From positions 1 to 31,066 of the forward strand of contig JBDIBB010000043.1 of NCBI GenBank assembly GCA_039812685.1: a DNA stretch of 31,066 bases. Reading direction: 5' to 3'. Source of the DNA: JBDIBB01 sp039812685 (GTDB lineage: Bacteria; Acidobacteriota; Vicinamibacteria; Vicinamibacterales; JAFNAJ01). Positions 16,308 through 22,887 of this stretch are shown here, one piece after another. The notes beneath the pieces are model-generated. The model did no database searches. It worked only from the letters and a program-made list of their open reading frames with translations, and had not been told where the DNA came from. A program made the translations under genes and the position numbers. Numbering within the stretch: position 1 is the first letter of the stretch; each line of letters begins with the position of its first letter.

Positions 16308-16754
16308 ATGTCCTTCGTGAACAAGATCGAGTCGGAGATCAAGGCGGCGATGCTCGCGCGCGAGAGCGTGCGGCTGGGTACGCTGCGCCTGTTCAAGGCG
16401 GCGCTCGTGAACAGGTCGGTCGAGAAGGGGCGCGATCTCGACGACGCGGAATCGCTGCAGGTGGCGGCGGCGCTCGTCAAGCAGCGCCGCGACGCCATCG
16501 TCGAGTTCGAGCAGGGCGGCCGCCACGATCTCGCCGATCGGGATCGGGCCGAGATCGTCGTCCTCGAGCAGTTCCTGCCGCCGCCGGTGAGCGCGGCCGA
16601 GATCGACCGGGCCGTCGATCGGGCCGTGGCCGAGACCGGCGCGACGTCGGCGAAGGATCTGGGCAGGGTGATGAAGGCGGCGATGACCGCGCTGGCCGGG
16701 ACCGGCGTGGACGGCAAGGTCGTCAACGAAGCCGTGCGGCGCCGACTGTCCTGA
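16308..16754 (+). CDS. yqeY: GatB/YqeY domain-containing protein
   Basis: 148 residues, the normal length of the YqeY family. The N terminus (IESEIKAAMLARESVRLGTLRLFKAAL), the VLEQFLPPPVSAAEI motif around residue 85 and the C-terminal LGRVMKAAM with GxVDGKVVNEAVRRRL are diagnostic. The protein is helical and resembles the tail domain of the GatB subunit of tRNA-dependent amidotransferase. Its cellular role is not established, though an RNA- or tRNA-related function is usually proposed. It is transcribed alone or together with murJ, 112 bases downstream; a weak GCCGG/CCGGC hairpin (16770-16784) lies in that gap. Confidence 0.95.
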   Translation: MSFVNKIESEIKAAMLARESVRLGTLRLFKAALVNRSVEKGRDLDDAESLQVAAALVKQRRDAIVEFEQGGRHDLADRDRAEIVVLEQFLPPPVSAAEIDRAVDRAVAETGATSAKDLGRVMKAAMTALAGTGVDGKVVNEAVRRRLS

Positions 16755-16866
16755 CGCGCGCAGGCGGCGGCCGGACCCGCCGGCGCATCGGTCCCGGGAG
16801 GGGCCGCGCGCTCACCGGTGCGACCCGGCCCGCGTACCCCGGCGGTGTGCTACCCTTCGCCGCGCC

Positions 16867-18516
16867 ATGCCTGCTTGCGACGGTCCCGGGGCCCCGGTTC
16901 CCGCCGAGGCGCCCCAGCCGCCGGCGCGCCTCGCGCGGTCGGCCGGCGTCATTGGCCTGGCGACAATGGCCAGTCGCGTGCTGGGGCTGGCGCGCGACAT
17001 GGTGTTTGCCACCCTGTTCGGCGCCGGCGATCAGATGGACGCCTTCCGCGTGGCGTTCCGAATCCCGAACCTCGTCCGCGATCTCTTCGCCGAGGGTGCG
17101 ATGAGCGCCGCCTTCGTGCCCACGTTCACGCGCGAGTTCACGCTGAACGGCATGGAGTCGGCGTGGCGCCTCGGCCGGCTGGTCATCAGCATGCTGGTGG
17201 TGGTCACCGGCGCGGTGTCGATCGCCGGCATCCTGGGGGCGGATCCTCTCACGCGGCTGTTTGCGGGCGACTACGCCCTGGTGCCGGGCAAGCTGGAGCT
17301 GACCGTCACGCTCACGCGCGTCATGTTCCCGTTCCTCGTGCTGGTGGCGCTGGCCGTCGCCTTCATGGGGATGCTCAACGCGCTGCGCCAGTTCTTCGTC
17401 CCGGCGCTCTCTCCGGCGCTGTTCAACGTCGGGTCGATCATCGGCGCGTTCGCGTTCGTCCCGTTCATGCCGTGGATGGGATGGCCGCCGATGCTGGGCC
17501 TGGCCTTCGGCACGCTGCTCGGCGGGCTGCTGCAGGCCGCCGTGCAGTGGCCCGCGCTGCGGCGCGCCGGCTTCCGGCTGCGCTTCGAGCTCGCGCCGCG
17601 CGATCCCGGCGTGCGCGAGGTGCTGCGGCTGATGGTCCCCGGCACCGTGGGTCTGGCGGCCGTGCAGGTGAACATCTTCGTGAACACGGTGCTGGCCACC
17701 GGCCAGGGCACCGGCGCCGTCTCGTGGCTCGACTACGCGTTCCGGCTCATGTACCTGCCCATCGGCCTCTTCGGCGTGTCGATCGCGACGGCGGCCGTGC
17801 CGGCCATCAGCGGCTTCGCCGCGCGCAACGACGTGGCGGGCATGCGCGCCACCGTGTCCAGCGGGCTGCGGCTCATGCTGATGCTCAACGTCCCGGCCAC
17901 GCTCGGCCTCGTCGTGCTCGCCTCCCCCATCGTCCGGCTGATCTACGAGCGCGGGCGCTTCACCGCCGCCGACACGGCCGCCACCGCCGCGGGGCTGATG
18001 TTCTACGCGCCGGGCCTGATCGGCTACTCGGCGGTGAAGATCGTCTCGCCCACCTTCTACGCGCTCCGCGACAGCCGCACCCCGGTGATGGCCAGCATGG
18101 TGTCGGTGGCGGCCAACGTCGTCCTGAACGTGACGCTCGTGCGGGTGCTCGGCTACCGCGGGCTCGCGCTGGGCACCGCGCTGGCGTCGCTGCTGAACGC
18201 CGCCCTCCTGCTCTGGCTGCTGCGAGGCCGGCTCGACGGCCTCGAAGGCCGGCGCGTGGCGACGACGCTGCTGAAGATCGCGGTGGCGTCGCTGGTGATG
18301 GCGGGGGTGGCGGCCGGCGCGGCGCACGGGCTGGAACTGGTGCTTCCCGGCACCAGCGTGGCCGTGCGGGCGCTCCAGGTGTTCGGCGCGATCGCGGCCG
18401 GGCTGGCCGCCCTGGCGCTTGCCTCACGCGCCCTGCGGATCGAGGAGTTCCACGAGGCGGTGGCCACCGTGCTGCGCCGGTTCAGGGGACGGCGGCCATC
18501 GGGGCAATCCGGCTGA
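16867..18516 (+). CDS. murJ: Lipid II flippase MurJ (MviN)
   Basis: 549 residues, about 14 membrane segments expected. After a short cytoplasmic extension the signature ASRVLGLARDMV (35-46) appears, then GAGDQMDAFRVAFRIPNLVR and FAEGAMSAAFVPTFTRE. Residues matching those essential in E. coli MurJ are present: R37 and R43 (R18, R24), D58 (D39) and R71 (R52). The protein flips lipid II across the inner membrane for peptidoglycan synthesis. The ~22-residue N-terminal extension is Pro/Ala rich; translation from this ATG is supported by TACCCT ten bases upstream and the absence of another good start. Given the surface-glycan genes nearby a different MOP-family substrate is conceivable, but conservation favours MurJ itself. 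Confidence 0.95.
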   Translation: MPACDGPGAPVPAEAPQPPARLARSAGVIGLATMASRVLGLARDMVFATLFGAGDQMDAFRVAFRIPNLVRDLFAEGAMSAAFVPTFTREFTLNGMESAWRLGRLVISMLVVVTGAVSIAGILGADPLTRLFAGDYALVPGKLELTVTLTRVMFPFLVLVALAVAFMGMLNALRQFFVPALSPALFNVGSIIGAFAFVPFMPWMGWPPMLGLAFGTLLGGLLQAAVQWPALRRAGFRLRFELAPRDPGVREVLRLMVPGTVGLAAVQVNIFVNTVLATGQGTGAVSWLDYAFRLMYLPIGLFGVSIATAAVPAISGFAARNDVAGMRATVSSGLRLMLMLNVPATLGLVVLASPIVRLIYERGRFTAADTAATAAGLMFYAPGLIGYSAVKIVSPTFYALRDSRTPVMASMVSVAANVVLNVTLVRVLGYRGLALGTALASLLNAALLLWLLRGRLDGLEGRRVATTLLKIAVASLVMAGVAAGAAHGLELVLPGTSVAVRALQVFGAIAAGLAALALASRALRIEEFHEAVATVLRRFRGRRPSGQSG

Positions 18517-18560
18517 GGTCCGACCTCCACGGCCGGCACGGGTTCGAGCCGGCCCCGTGG
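18515..18560 (+). terminator. Paired hairpins after murJ
   Basis: Two inverted repeats follow the stop at once. GAGGTC-C-GACCTC (18515-18527) overlaps the stop codon. A larger hairpin has left arm 18527-18537 and right arm 18548-18560, about eleven pairs with a two-base bulge and a ten-base loop. The second is the strongest hairpin I found in the window and ends where TACGAT (18561-18566), a possible -10 of the next gene, begins. There is no U-tract. Confidence 0.45.
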
Positions 18561-18594
18561 TACGATGACGGCCGTGCGTCGCTACCCTTCCAGC

Positions 18595-19332
18595 ATGGGC
18601 TACACATTCGGGCCGGGCGGCATCTCGCCCGCCGTCAAGGCCCTGATCATCGCGAACGTCGCGATGTTCCTCGTCGCCGCCGTGGTGCCGGCGACGACGA
18701 TCCCGCTGGGCCTGACGCCGTCGGCGGTGTTCGGCGACCTGTGGGTGTGGCAGCCGCTCACCTACATGTTCCTGCACCACGACCTGTTCCACCTGCTGTT
18801 CAACATGCTGGCGCTCTGGATGTTCGGCACGGAACTGGAGCGGCTGTGGGGCACGCGCCGGTTCCTCGGCTTCTATGCGGTCACCGGCGTCGGCGCGGCC
18901 CTCACGACGCTGATCGTCTCGCTGCTGCCGTTCGCCTTCGCCACGCCGATCTACTACTCGATCACGATCGGCGCCTCTGGCGCGATCTTCGGCCTGCTGC
19001 TGGCCTGGGCGATCTATTTCCCCGACCGCCCCATCCTGCTCTTCCTGCTGTTCCCCGTGCCGGCGCGCGTGTTCGTGATCATCATGGGCGCCATCTCGCT
19101 CTGGCTGTCGATCACGGCCAGCGGCGGAGGGGTGGCGCACGTCACGCACCTCGGCGGGCTCCTGTTCGGCTACCTCTACCTCGTGTCGGGTCGCGGCGGG
19201 CTGTCGGCCGAACTGAAGTACCGCTACCTGAAGTGGCGGATGGCACGGGCGCGGCGCCGATTCGAGGTGATGCCGGGCGGCAAGCGCCCCGGCGCGCGTT
19301 CGGGCGGCGGCTGGGACGGGCGGGTTCACTGA
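18595..19332 (+). CDS. Rhomboid-family intramembrane serine protease
   Basis: 245 residues from the ATG at 18595. An in-frame ATG at 18565 would add ten residues but overlaps a -10-like TACGAT (18561-18566), so the later start is preferred. Rhomboid features: HHDLFHLLFNMLALW (61-75) with the conserved His and Asn of TM2, then GASGAIFG with the catalytic Ser128 in TM4, and HVTHLGGLLFGY with catalytic His185 in TM6. Six membrane segments fit the basic bacterial form, and the C-terminal ~45 residues are basic and cytoplasmic. The enzyme cuts single-pass membrane proteins within the bilayer. Its substrates are unknown. It follows murJ by 78 bases, probably with its own promoter. Confidence 0.93.
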   Translation: MGYTFGPGGISPAVKALIIANVAMFLVAAVVPATTIPLGLTPSAVFGDLWVWQPLTYMFLHHDLFHLLFNMLALWMFGTELERLWGTRRFLGFYAVTGVGAALTTLIVSLLPFAFATPIYYSITIGASGAIFGLLLAWAIYFPDRPILLFLLFPVPARVFVIIMGAISLWLSITASGGGVAHVTHLGGLLFGYLYLVSGRGGLSAELKYRYLKWRMARARRRFEVMPGGKRPGARSGGGWDGRVH

Positions 19333-19385
19333 GGATCGGGGACGCGGGCGCCCGACGCGCGGGATCCCCTCACACCATCGTCGAC

Positions 19386-19766
19386 ATGGACAAACCGGCC
19401 GTCCGCATCCACCGCTGGGACGAGATCGCGCTCGAGAAGGTCACCGAGATGATCTCGCGCAAGGTCGTCACGGGCGAGCGCGAGATGCTCGCGCAGATCT
19501 ACCTGAAGCGCGGCGCCATCGTGCCCATGCACAGCCACGAGAGCGAGCAGCTCACCTACGTGCTGCAGGGCGCGATGAAGTTCCTGGTGGGGGGCGAGGA
19601 ACTGACGCTGCGCGAGGGCGAGGTGCTGCACATTCCGTCCTGGGTGCCGCACCAGGCCGAGGCGCTCGACGACACCTTCGAACTCGATCTCTTCAGCCCG
19701 ATCCGCCGCGACTGGCTCGACGGGAGCGACGACTACTTCCAGGGCGACACCGCCGAGAAGCCCTGA
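19386..19766 (+). CDS. Small cupin-domain protein
   Basis: 126 residues, a single cupin barrel. Motif 1 is GAIVPMHSHESEQLTYVLQG (43-62), with metal ligands H49 and H51 and Gln55 at the usual Glu position. Motif 2 is GEVLHIPSWVPHQ (78-90), with H89. Such stand-alone cupins bind a metal and often act as small isomerases, dioxygenases or sensors, but the fold alone does not define a reaction. The long open frame upstream is a shadow of murJ and the rhomboid gene, and the ATG at 19386 is the first sensible start. It lies 53 bases after the rhomboid gene and could be co-transcribed. A hairpin directly follows the stop. Confidence 0.88.
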   Translation: MDKPAVRIHRWDEIALEKVTEMISRKVVTGEREMLAQIYLKRGAIVPMHSHESEQLTYVLQGAMKFLVGGEELTLREGEVLHIPSWVPHQAEALDDTFELDLFSPIRRDWLDGSDDYFQGDTAEKP

Positions 19767-19768
19767 GC

Positions 19769-19784
19769 CGGGCCGTGCGGCCCG
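19769..19784 (+). terminator. Hairpin after the cupin gene
   Basis: CGGGCC-GTGC-GGCCCG is a perfect six-pair GC stem with a four-base loop, starting three bases after the stop codon. Three more pairs form beyond a one-base bulge. No U-run follows. Confidence 0.45.
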
Positions 19785-19808
19785 CTCATGGCCGGCAGGG
19801 GTCGAAGG

Positions 19809-19814
19809 TATAAT
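19809..19814 (+). promoter_or_regulatory. Consensus -10 (TATAAT) of the E1 dehydrogenase gene
   Basis: A perfect TATAAT in a very GC-rich gap, 64 bases before the preferred ATG. It comes directly after the cupin hairpin. The -35 region is poor, so the promoter may lean on the strong -10 or on an activator. Confidence 0.5.
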
Positions 19815-19878
19815 CGGGCCGTCTCATCCGGACACGTCGGCGGCCCCGTTGCGTTGGTCGCCCGGAGAGCCGCGTACG

Positions 19879-22020
19879 ATGAAGCCCGCCCTCAAGAACG
19901 GACCTTCGCCCGCCGGCGCGCTGGAGCCCTCCCGACAGCCCGCCCTGTCGCCCGACCGGATCCGTGCCGCGCTGCGGACGATGATCGTCTCGCGCAAGAT
20001 CGACGATCGGGAGATCCAGCTCAAGAACCAGAGTCAGATCTTCTTCCAGATCAGCGGCGCGGGCCACGAGGCGATCGGCGTGGCCGCCGCGATGCACCTG
20101 CGGCCGGCCCACGACTGGTTCCTCCCCTACTACCGCGACCGCGCGTTCTGCCTGACTCTGGGCGTCACGCCCTACGAGATGCTGCTGCAGGCGACGGGCG
20201 CGGCCGACGATCCGGCGTCGGGCGGCCGTCAGATGCCGTCGCACTGGGGCCACCGCCCGCTGCACATCGTGTCGCAGTCGAGCGTCACCGGCACCCAGTG
20301 CCTGCACGCGGTGGGCTGCGCGGAGGCCGGCCGGTATTACGCGGCCCAGGGGACCCTGTCGGGGCGCGACGTCCGGTTCCACGACGACGAGGTGGTGTAC
20401 GTCTCCCTCGGTGACGGCACCACCAGCCAGGGCGAGTTCTGGGAGTCGCTCAACGCCGCCTGCACCCTCGACCTGCCCATCGTCTTCATGATCGAGGACA
20501 ACGGGTACGCCATCTCGGTTCCGGTGGAGGTGCAGACGGCTGGCGGCGACGTGTCGCGGCTCGTCGAGTCGTTCCCGGGCCTGCGCGTGGTGCGCACCGA
20601 CGGCACCGACTTCCTCCAGAGTTACGAGGCGTGCGGCCAGGCCATCGCCTACGCGCGCGCGCGGCGCGGCCCCGCGCTGATCCACGCGAAGGTGATCCGC
20701 CCGTACTCGCACTCGCTCTCCGACGACGAGCGGCTCTACAAGACGCCCGAGGAGCGTGCAGCCGAGGCCGAGCGCGATCCGATCCGCAGGATGAGCGCGT
20801 GGCTGCTGGAGACCGGCGCGCTCACCGAGCGGGACCTCGCCGACCTCGTGCGCGAGGCGGAGCGCGAGGTGGCCGACGCCTCCGATCGCGCCCTGGCGGC
20901 CGCCAAGCCCGATCGGTCGACGGCCGGCCTGTACGTCTACTCGCCGGTCATCGATCCCGCGTCGCGCGAGTTCGAGGCGACGGCGATCGCCGACGGCAAA
21001 CCCGAGACGATGGTGGCGGCCATCAACCGGACGCTGAAGGACGAGATGTCGCGCAACCCGCTCATCGTCGTCTTCGGCGAAGACGTGGCCGACGCCAGCC
21101 GCGAGGCCAACCTCGACAAGGTGCCCGGCAAGGGGGGCGTCTTCAAGGTGACGCACGGCCTCCAGCGGGCCTTCGGGTCGCTGCGCGTGTTCAATGCGCC
21201 GCTGGCCGAGGCGAGCATCATCGGCCGGGGCGTGGGCATGGCCGCGCGTGGACTGAAGCCGGTGGTCGAGATCCAGTTCTTCGACTACATCTGGCCTGCC
21301 ATGATGCAGTTGCGCAACGAGATGGCGATGATGCGCTACCGCTCGGGCAACCACTGGTCGTGCCCGATGGTGGTGCGCGTGCCCATTGGCGGCTACCTGC
21401 GCGGCGGGGCGCCGTATCACAGCCAGTCGGGCGAGAGCATCTTCGCCCACTGTCCCGGCATCCGCATCCTGTTCCCGAGCAACGCCGTCGACGCCGCCGG
21501 CCTGCTGCGCACGGCGATCCGCAGCGACGATCCCGTGCTCTTCCTCGAACACAAGCACCTCTACCGGCAGACCTACAACAAGGGCATCTACCCCGGGCCC
21601 GACTTCACCATCCCGATGGGCCGCGCGGCCACGCGCCGCGACGGCACCGACGTCACCGTCGTCACCTGGGGCGCGATGGTCCAGCGATCGCTGCTCGCCG
21701 CGCAGCAGGCCGAGAAGGAGGGCGTCAGCGTCCGCGTGATCGACCTGCGCTCCATCATGCCGTACGACTGGGACGCGATTGCTTCGGCCGTACGCGAGAC
21801 CACTCGCCTGGTGGTCGCGCACGAGGATCAGCTCACGTGCGGCTTCGGCGCCGAACTGGCCGCGCGCGCCGCCGACGAACTGTTCGCCGACCTCGACGCC
21901 CCGGTGCGACGCGTGGCGGCCATCGACGCGCCGGTAGCCTACAGCCCGACCGTCGAGGAGGAGATCCTGCCGCAGTCCTCCGACGTGCTGGCGGCCGTCC
22001 TCGACGTGGCCCGCTACTGA
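19879..22020 (+). CDS. Fused alpha/beta E1 component of a TPP-dependent 2-oxoacid dehydrogenase
   Basis: 713 residues, roughly the sum of separate E1 alpha and beta subunits. Alpha half (about 1-370): SGAGHEAIGVAAAMHL, PYYRDRAFCLTLGV and the TPP/Mg motif GDG (178-180) with N208 in EDNGYAISVP. Beta half (from about 373): ETMVAAINRTLKDEM, FGEDVADA, the EIQFFDYIWPA block and a GAPYHSQSGESIFAHCPG region. This matches branched-chain 2-oxoacid or pyruvate E1 enzymes, which decarboxylate the oxoacid and pass the acyl group to lipoyl-E2. No E2 or E3 gene is nearby, so the partners must be elsewhere. A TTG at 19849 is in frame, but the ATG at 19879 follows a GGAGAG and is preferred. The exact oxoacid is uncertain; branched-chain is the first guess. 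Confidence 0.92.
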   Translation: MKPALKNGPSPAGALEPSRQPALSPDRIRAALRTMIVSRKIDDREIQLKNQSQIFFQISGAGHEAIGVAAAMHLRPAHDWFLPYYRDRAFCLTLGVTPYEMLLQATGAADDPASGGRQMPSHWGHRPLHIVSQSSVTGTQCLHAVGCAEAGRYYAAQGTLSGRDVRFHDDEVVYVSLGDGTTSQGEFWESLNAACTLDLPIVFMIEDNGYAISVPVEVQTAGGDVSRLVESFPGLRVVRTDGTDFLQSYEACGQAIAYARARRGPALIHAKVIRPYSHSLSDDERLYKTPEERAAEAERDPIRRMSAWLLETGALTERDLADLVREAEREVADASDRALAAAKPDRSTAGLYVYSPVIDPASREFEATAIADGKPETMVAAINRTLKDEMSRNPLIVVFGEDVADASREANLDKVPGKGGVFKVTHGLQRAFGSLRVFNAPLAEASIIGRGVGMAARGLKPVVEIQFFDYIWPAMMQLRNEMAMMRYRSGNHWSCPMVVRVPIGGYLRGGAPYHSQSGESIFAHCPGIRILFPSNAVDAAGLLRTAIRSDDPVLFLEHKHLYRQTYNKGIYPGPDFTIPMGRAATRRDGTDVTVVTWGAMVQRSLLAAQQAEKEGVSVRVIDLRSIMPYDWDAIASAVRETTRLVVAHEDQLTCGFGAELAARAADELFADLDAPVRRVAAIDAPVAYSPTVEEEILPQSSDVLAAVLDVARY

Positions 22021-22030
22021 ACGGATCCGG

Positions 22031-22065
22031 CGCGCGAAGGCGGGACCGGCCTCCTTCGCCGCGCG
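22031..22065 (+). terminator. Hairpin after the E1 gene
   Basis: CGAAGG (22035-22040) pairs with CCTTCG (22053-22058), with further GG/CC pairs inside and a CGCG/CGCG extension outside past a small bulge. It begins ten bases after the stop. The remaining gap to 22296 shows only the -10-like TAGAAT. Confidence 0.45.
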
Positions 22066-22270
22066 GGTGATCATCGTGCGCGCGAGGGGGGCACGGAAAC
22101 GGCGCTTCTCCGCGTCATCGGCCGCGATCGACCGCGACCGACGGCAGACTGCCGACATCGGCCCCGGCACCCGGGGTCGTGGCATCGCCCGGGCAGGCGG
22201 CCCGCCAGATCGATTCCCGCGCGTCCTGCCGGCCGCGCGCGTTCGCTCGGGCGTGCGTCCGCCATTGAGC

Positions 22271-22276
22271 TAGAAT
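22271..22276 (+). promoter_or_regulatory. -10-like TAGAAT of the sigma factor/kinase operon
   Basis: TAGAAT lies 20 bases before the ATG at 22297, five of six consensus positions. No -35 at 16-18 bases is convincing. No Shine-Dalgarno precedes the ATG. Confidence 0.4.
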
Positions 22277-22296
22277 CACTCCGCTCGACGCCACGT

Positions 22297-22887
22297 ATGG
22301 GAGACGTCACCTTCCTGCTCGATCGCTGGAACCAGGGCGATCCGCAAGCCATGCAGGAACTGCTGACGCTTGTCTACGACGAGTTGCGCCGAATGGCTGA
22401 CCGCGCGCTGCGGCACGAACGCGACGACCACACGCTGCAGCCGACGGCGCTGGTCCACGAGCTGTACCTGCGTTTCTCTGGACTGCGCGAGATGCGGGTG
22501 GAGAGCCGCCGGCACTTCTACGGCGCGGCCGCCGAGGCGATGCGCCGCATCCTGGTGGACCACGCGCGCATGCGCCGTGCGCAGAAGCGCGGCGGCGCCG
22601 CGGCCATCAAGGTTCCGCTCGAACACGTGCCGGAGGCTCTGCTCGCCGGCGGCCCCGACCTCGACGTCGAGCGACTCGACGATGCGCTGCGTGCGCTCGC
22701 GCTGCTGGCTGCCGACAAGGCGCGGGTGGTGGAACTGCGCTACTTCGCCGGGCTCTCGGTGGAGGAGACCGCCGCCGCGCTCGGCCTCTCGCCCGCCACG
22801 GTGAAACGGTACTGGGCCTTCGCGCGCGCGTGGCTCTGCCGTGAGATGGCGCGCGGCGACGAGAAGAGCGCTCCAGACCGGTCATGA
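22297..22887 (+). CDS. ECF-type RNA polymerase sigma factor (TIGR02999-like)
   Basis: 196 residues with the two expected domains. Region 2 covers about residues 15-100: LVYDELRRMADRALRHE, HTLQPTALVHELYLRF and FYGAAAEAMRRILVDHAR are distinctive of the TIGR02999 group. Region 4 covers about 125-185: LRALALLAADKARVVELRYFAG followed by the helix-turn-helix SVEETAAALGLSPATVKRYW. In this group the sigma gene is commonly followed by a Ser/Thr kinase, as here, and no classical anti-sigma gene is present. The ATGA overlap with the kinase indicates tight co-expression. Control by phosphorylation is a reasonable hypothesis but not visible in the sequence. Confidence 0.93.
   Translation: MGDVTFLLDRWNQGDPQAMQELLTLVYDELRRMADRALRHERDDHTLQPTALVHELYLRFSGLREMRVESRRHFYGAAAEAMRRILVDHARMRRAQKRGGAAAIKVPLEHVPEALLAGGPDLDVERLDDALRALALLAADKARVVELRYFAGLSVEETAAALGLSPATVKRYWAFARAWLCREMARGDEKSAPDRS

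Noticed and set aside
16723..18327. Minus-strand open frame opposite murJ
   Set aside because: His/Arg/Glu/Gln-rich shadow; murJ with its essential residues occupies the plus strand.
18541..18550. GGTTCGAGCC, resembling a tRNA T-loop
   Set aside because: The surrounding bases form an eleven-pair hairpin rather than a cloverleaf; no acceptor, D or anticodon arm is found.
19849..19879. TTG start extending the E1 protein by ten residues
   Set aside because: TTG is rare and lies 35 bases from TATAAT without a ribosome site; the ATG at 19879 follows GGAGAG.
19786..22185. 799-residue minus-strand open frame
   Set aside because: Antisense to the fused E1 gene with its intact TPP motifs; no protein-like features.
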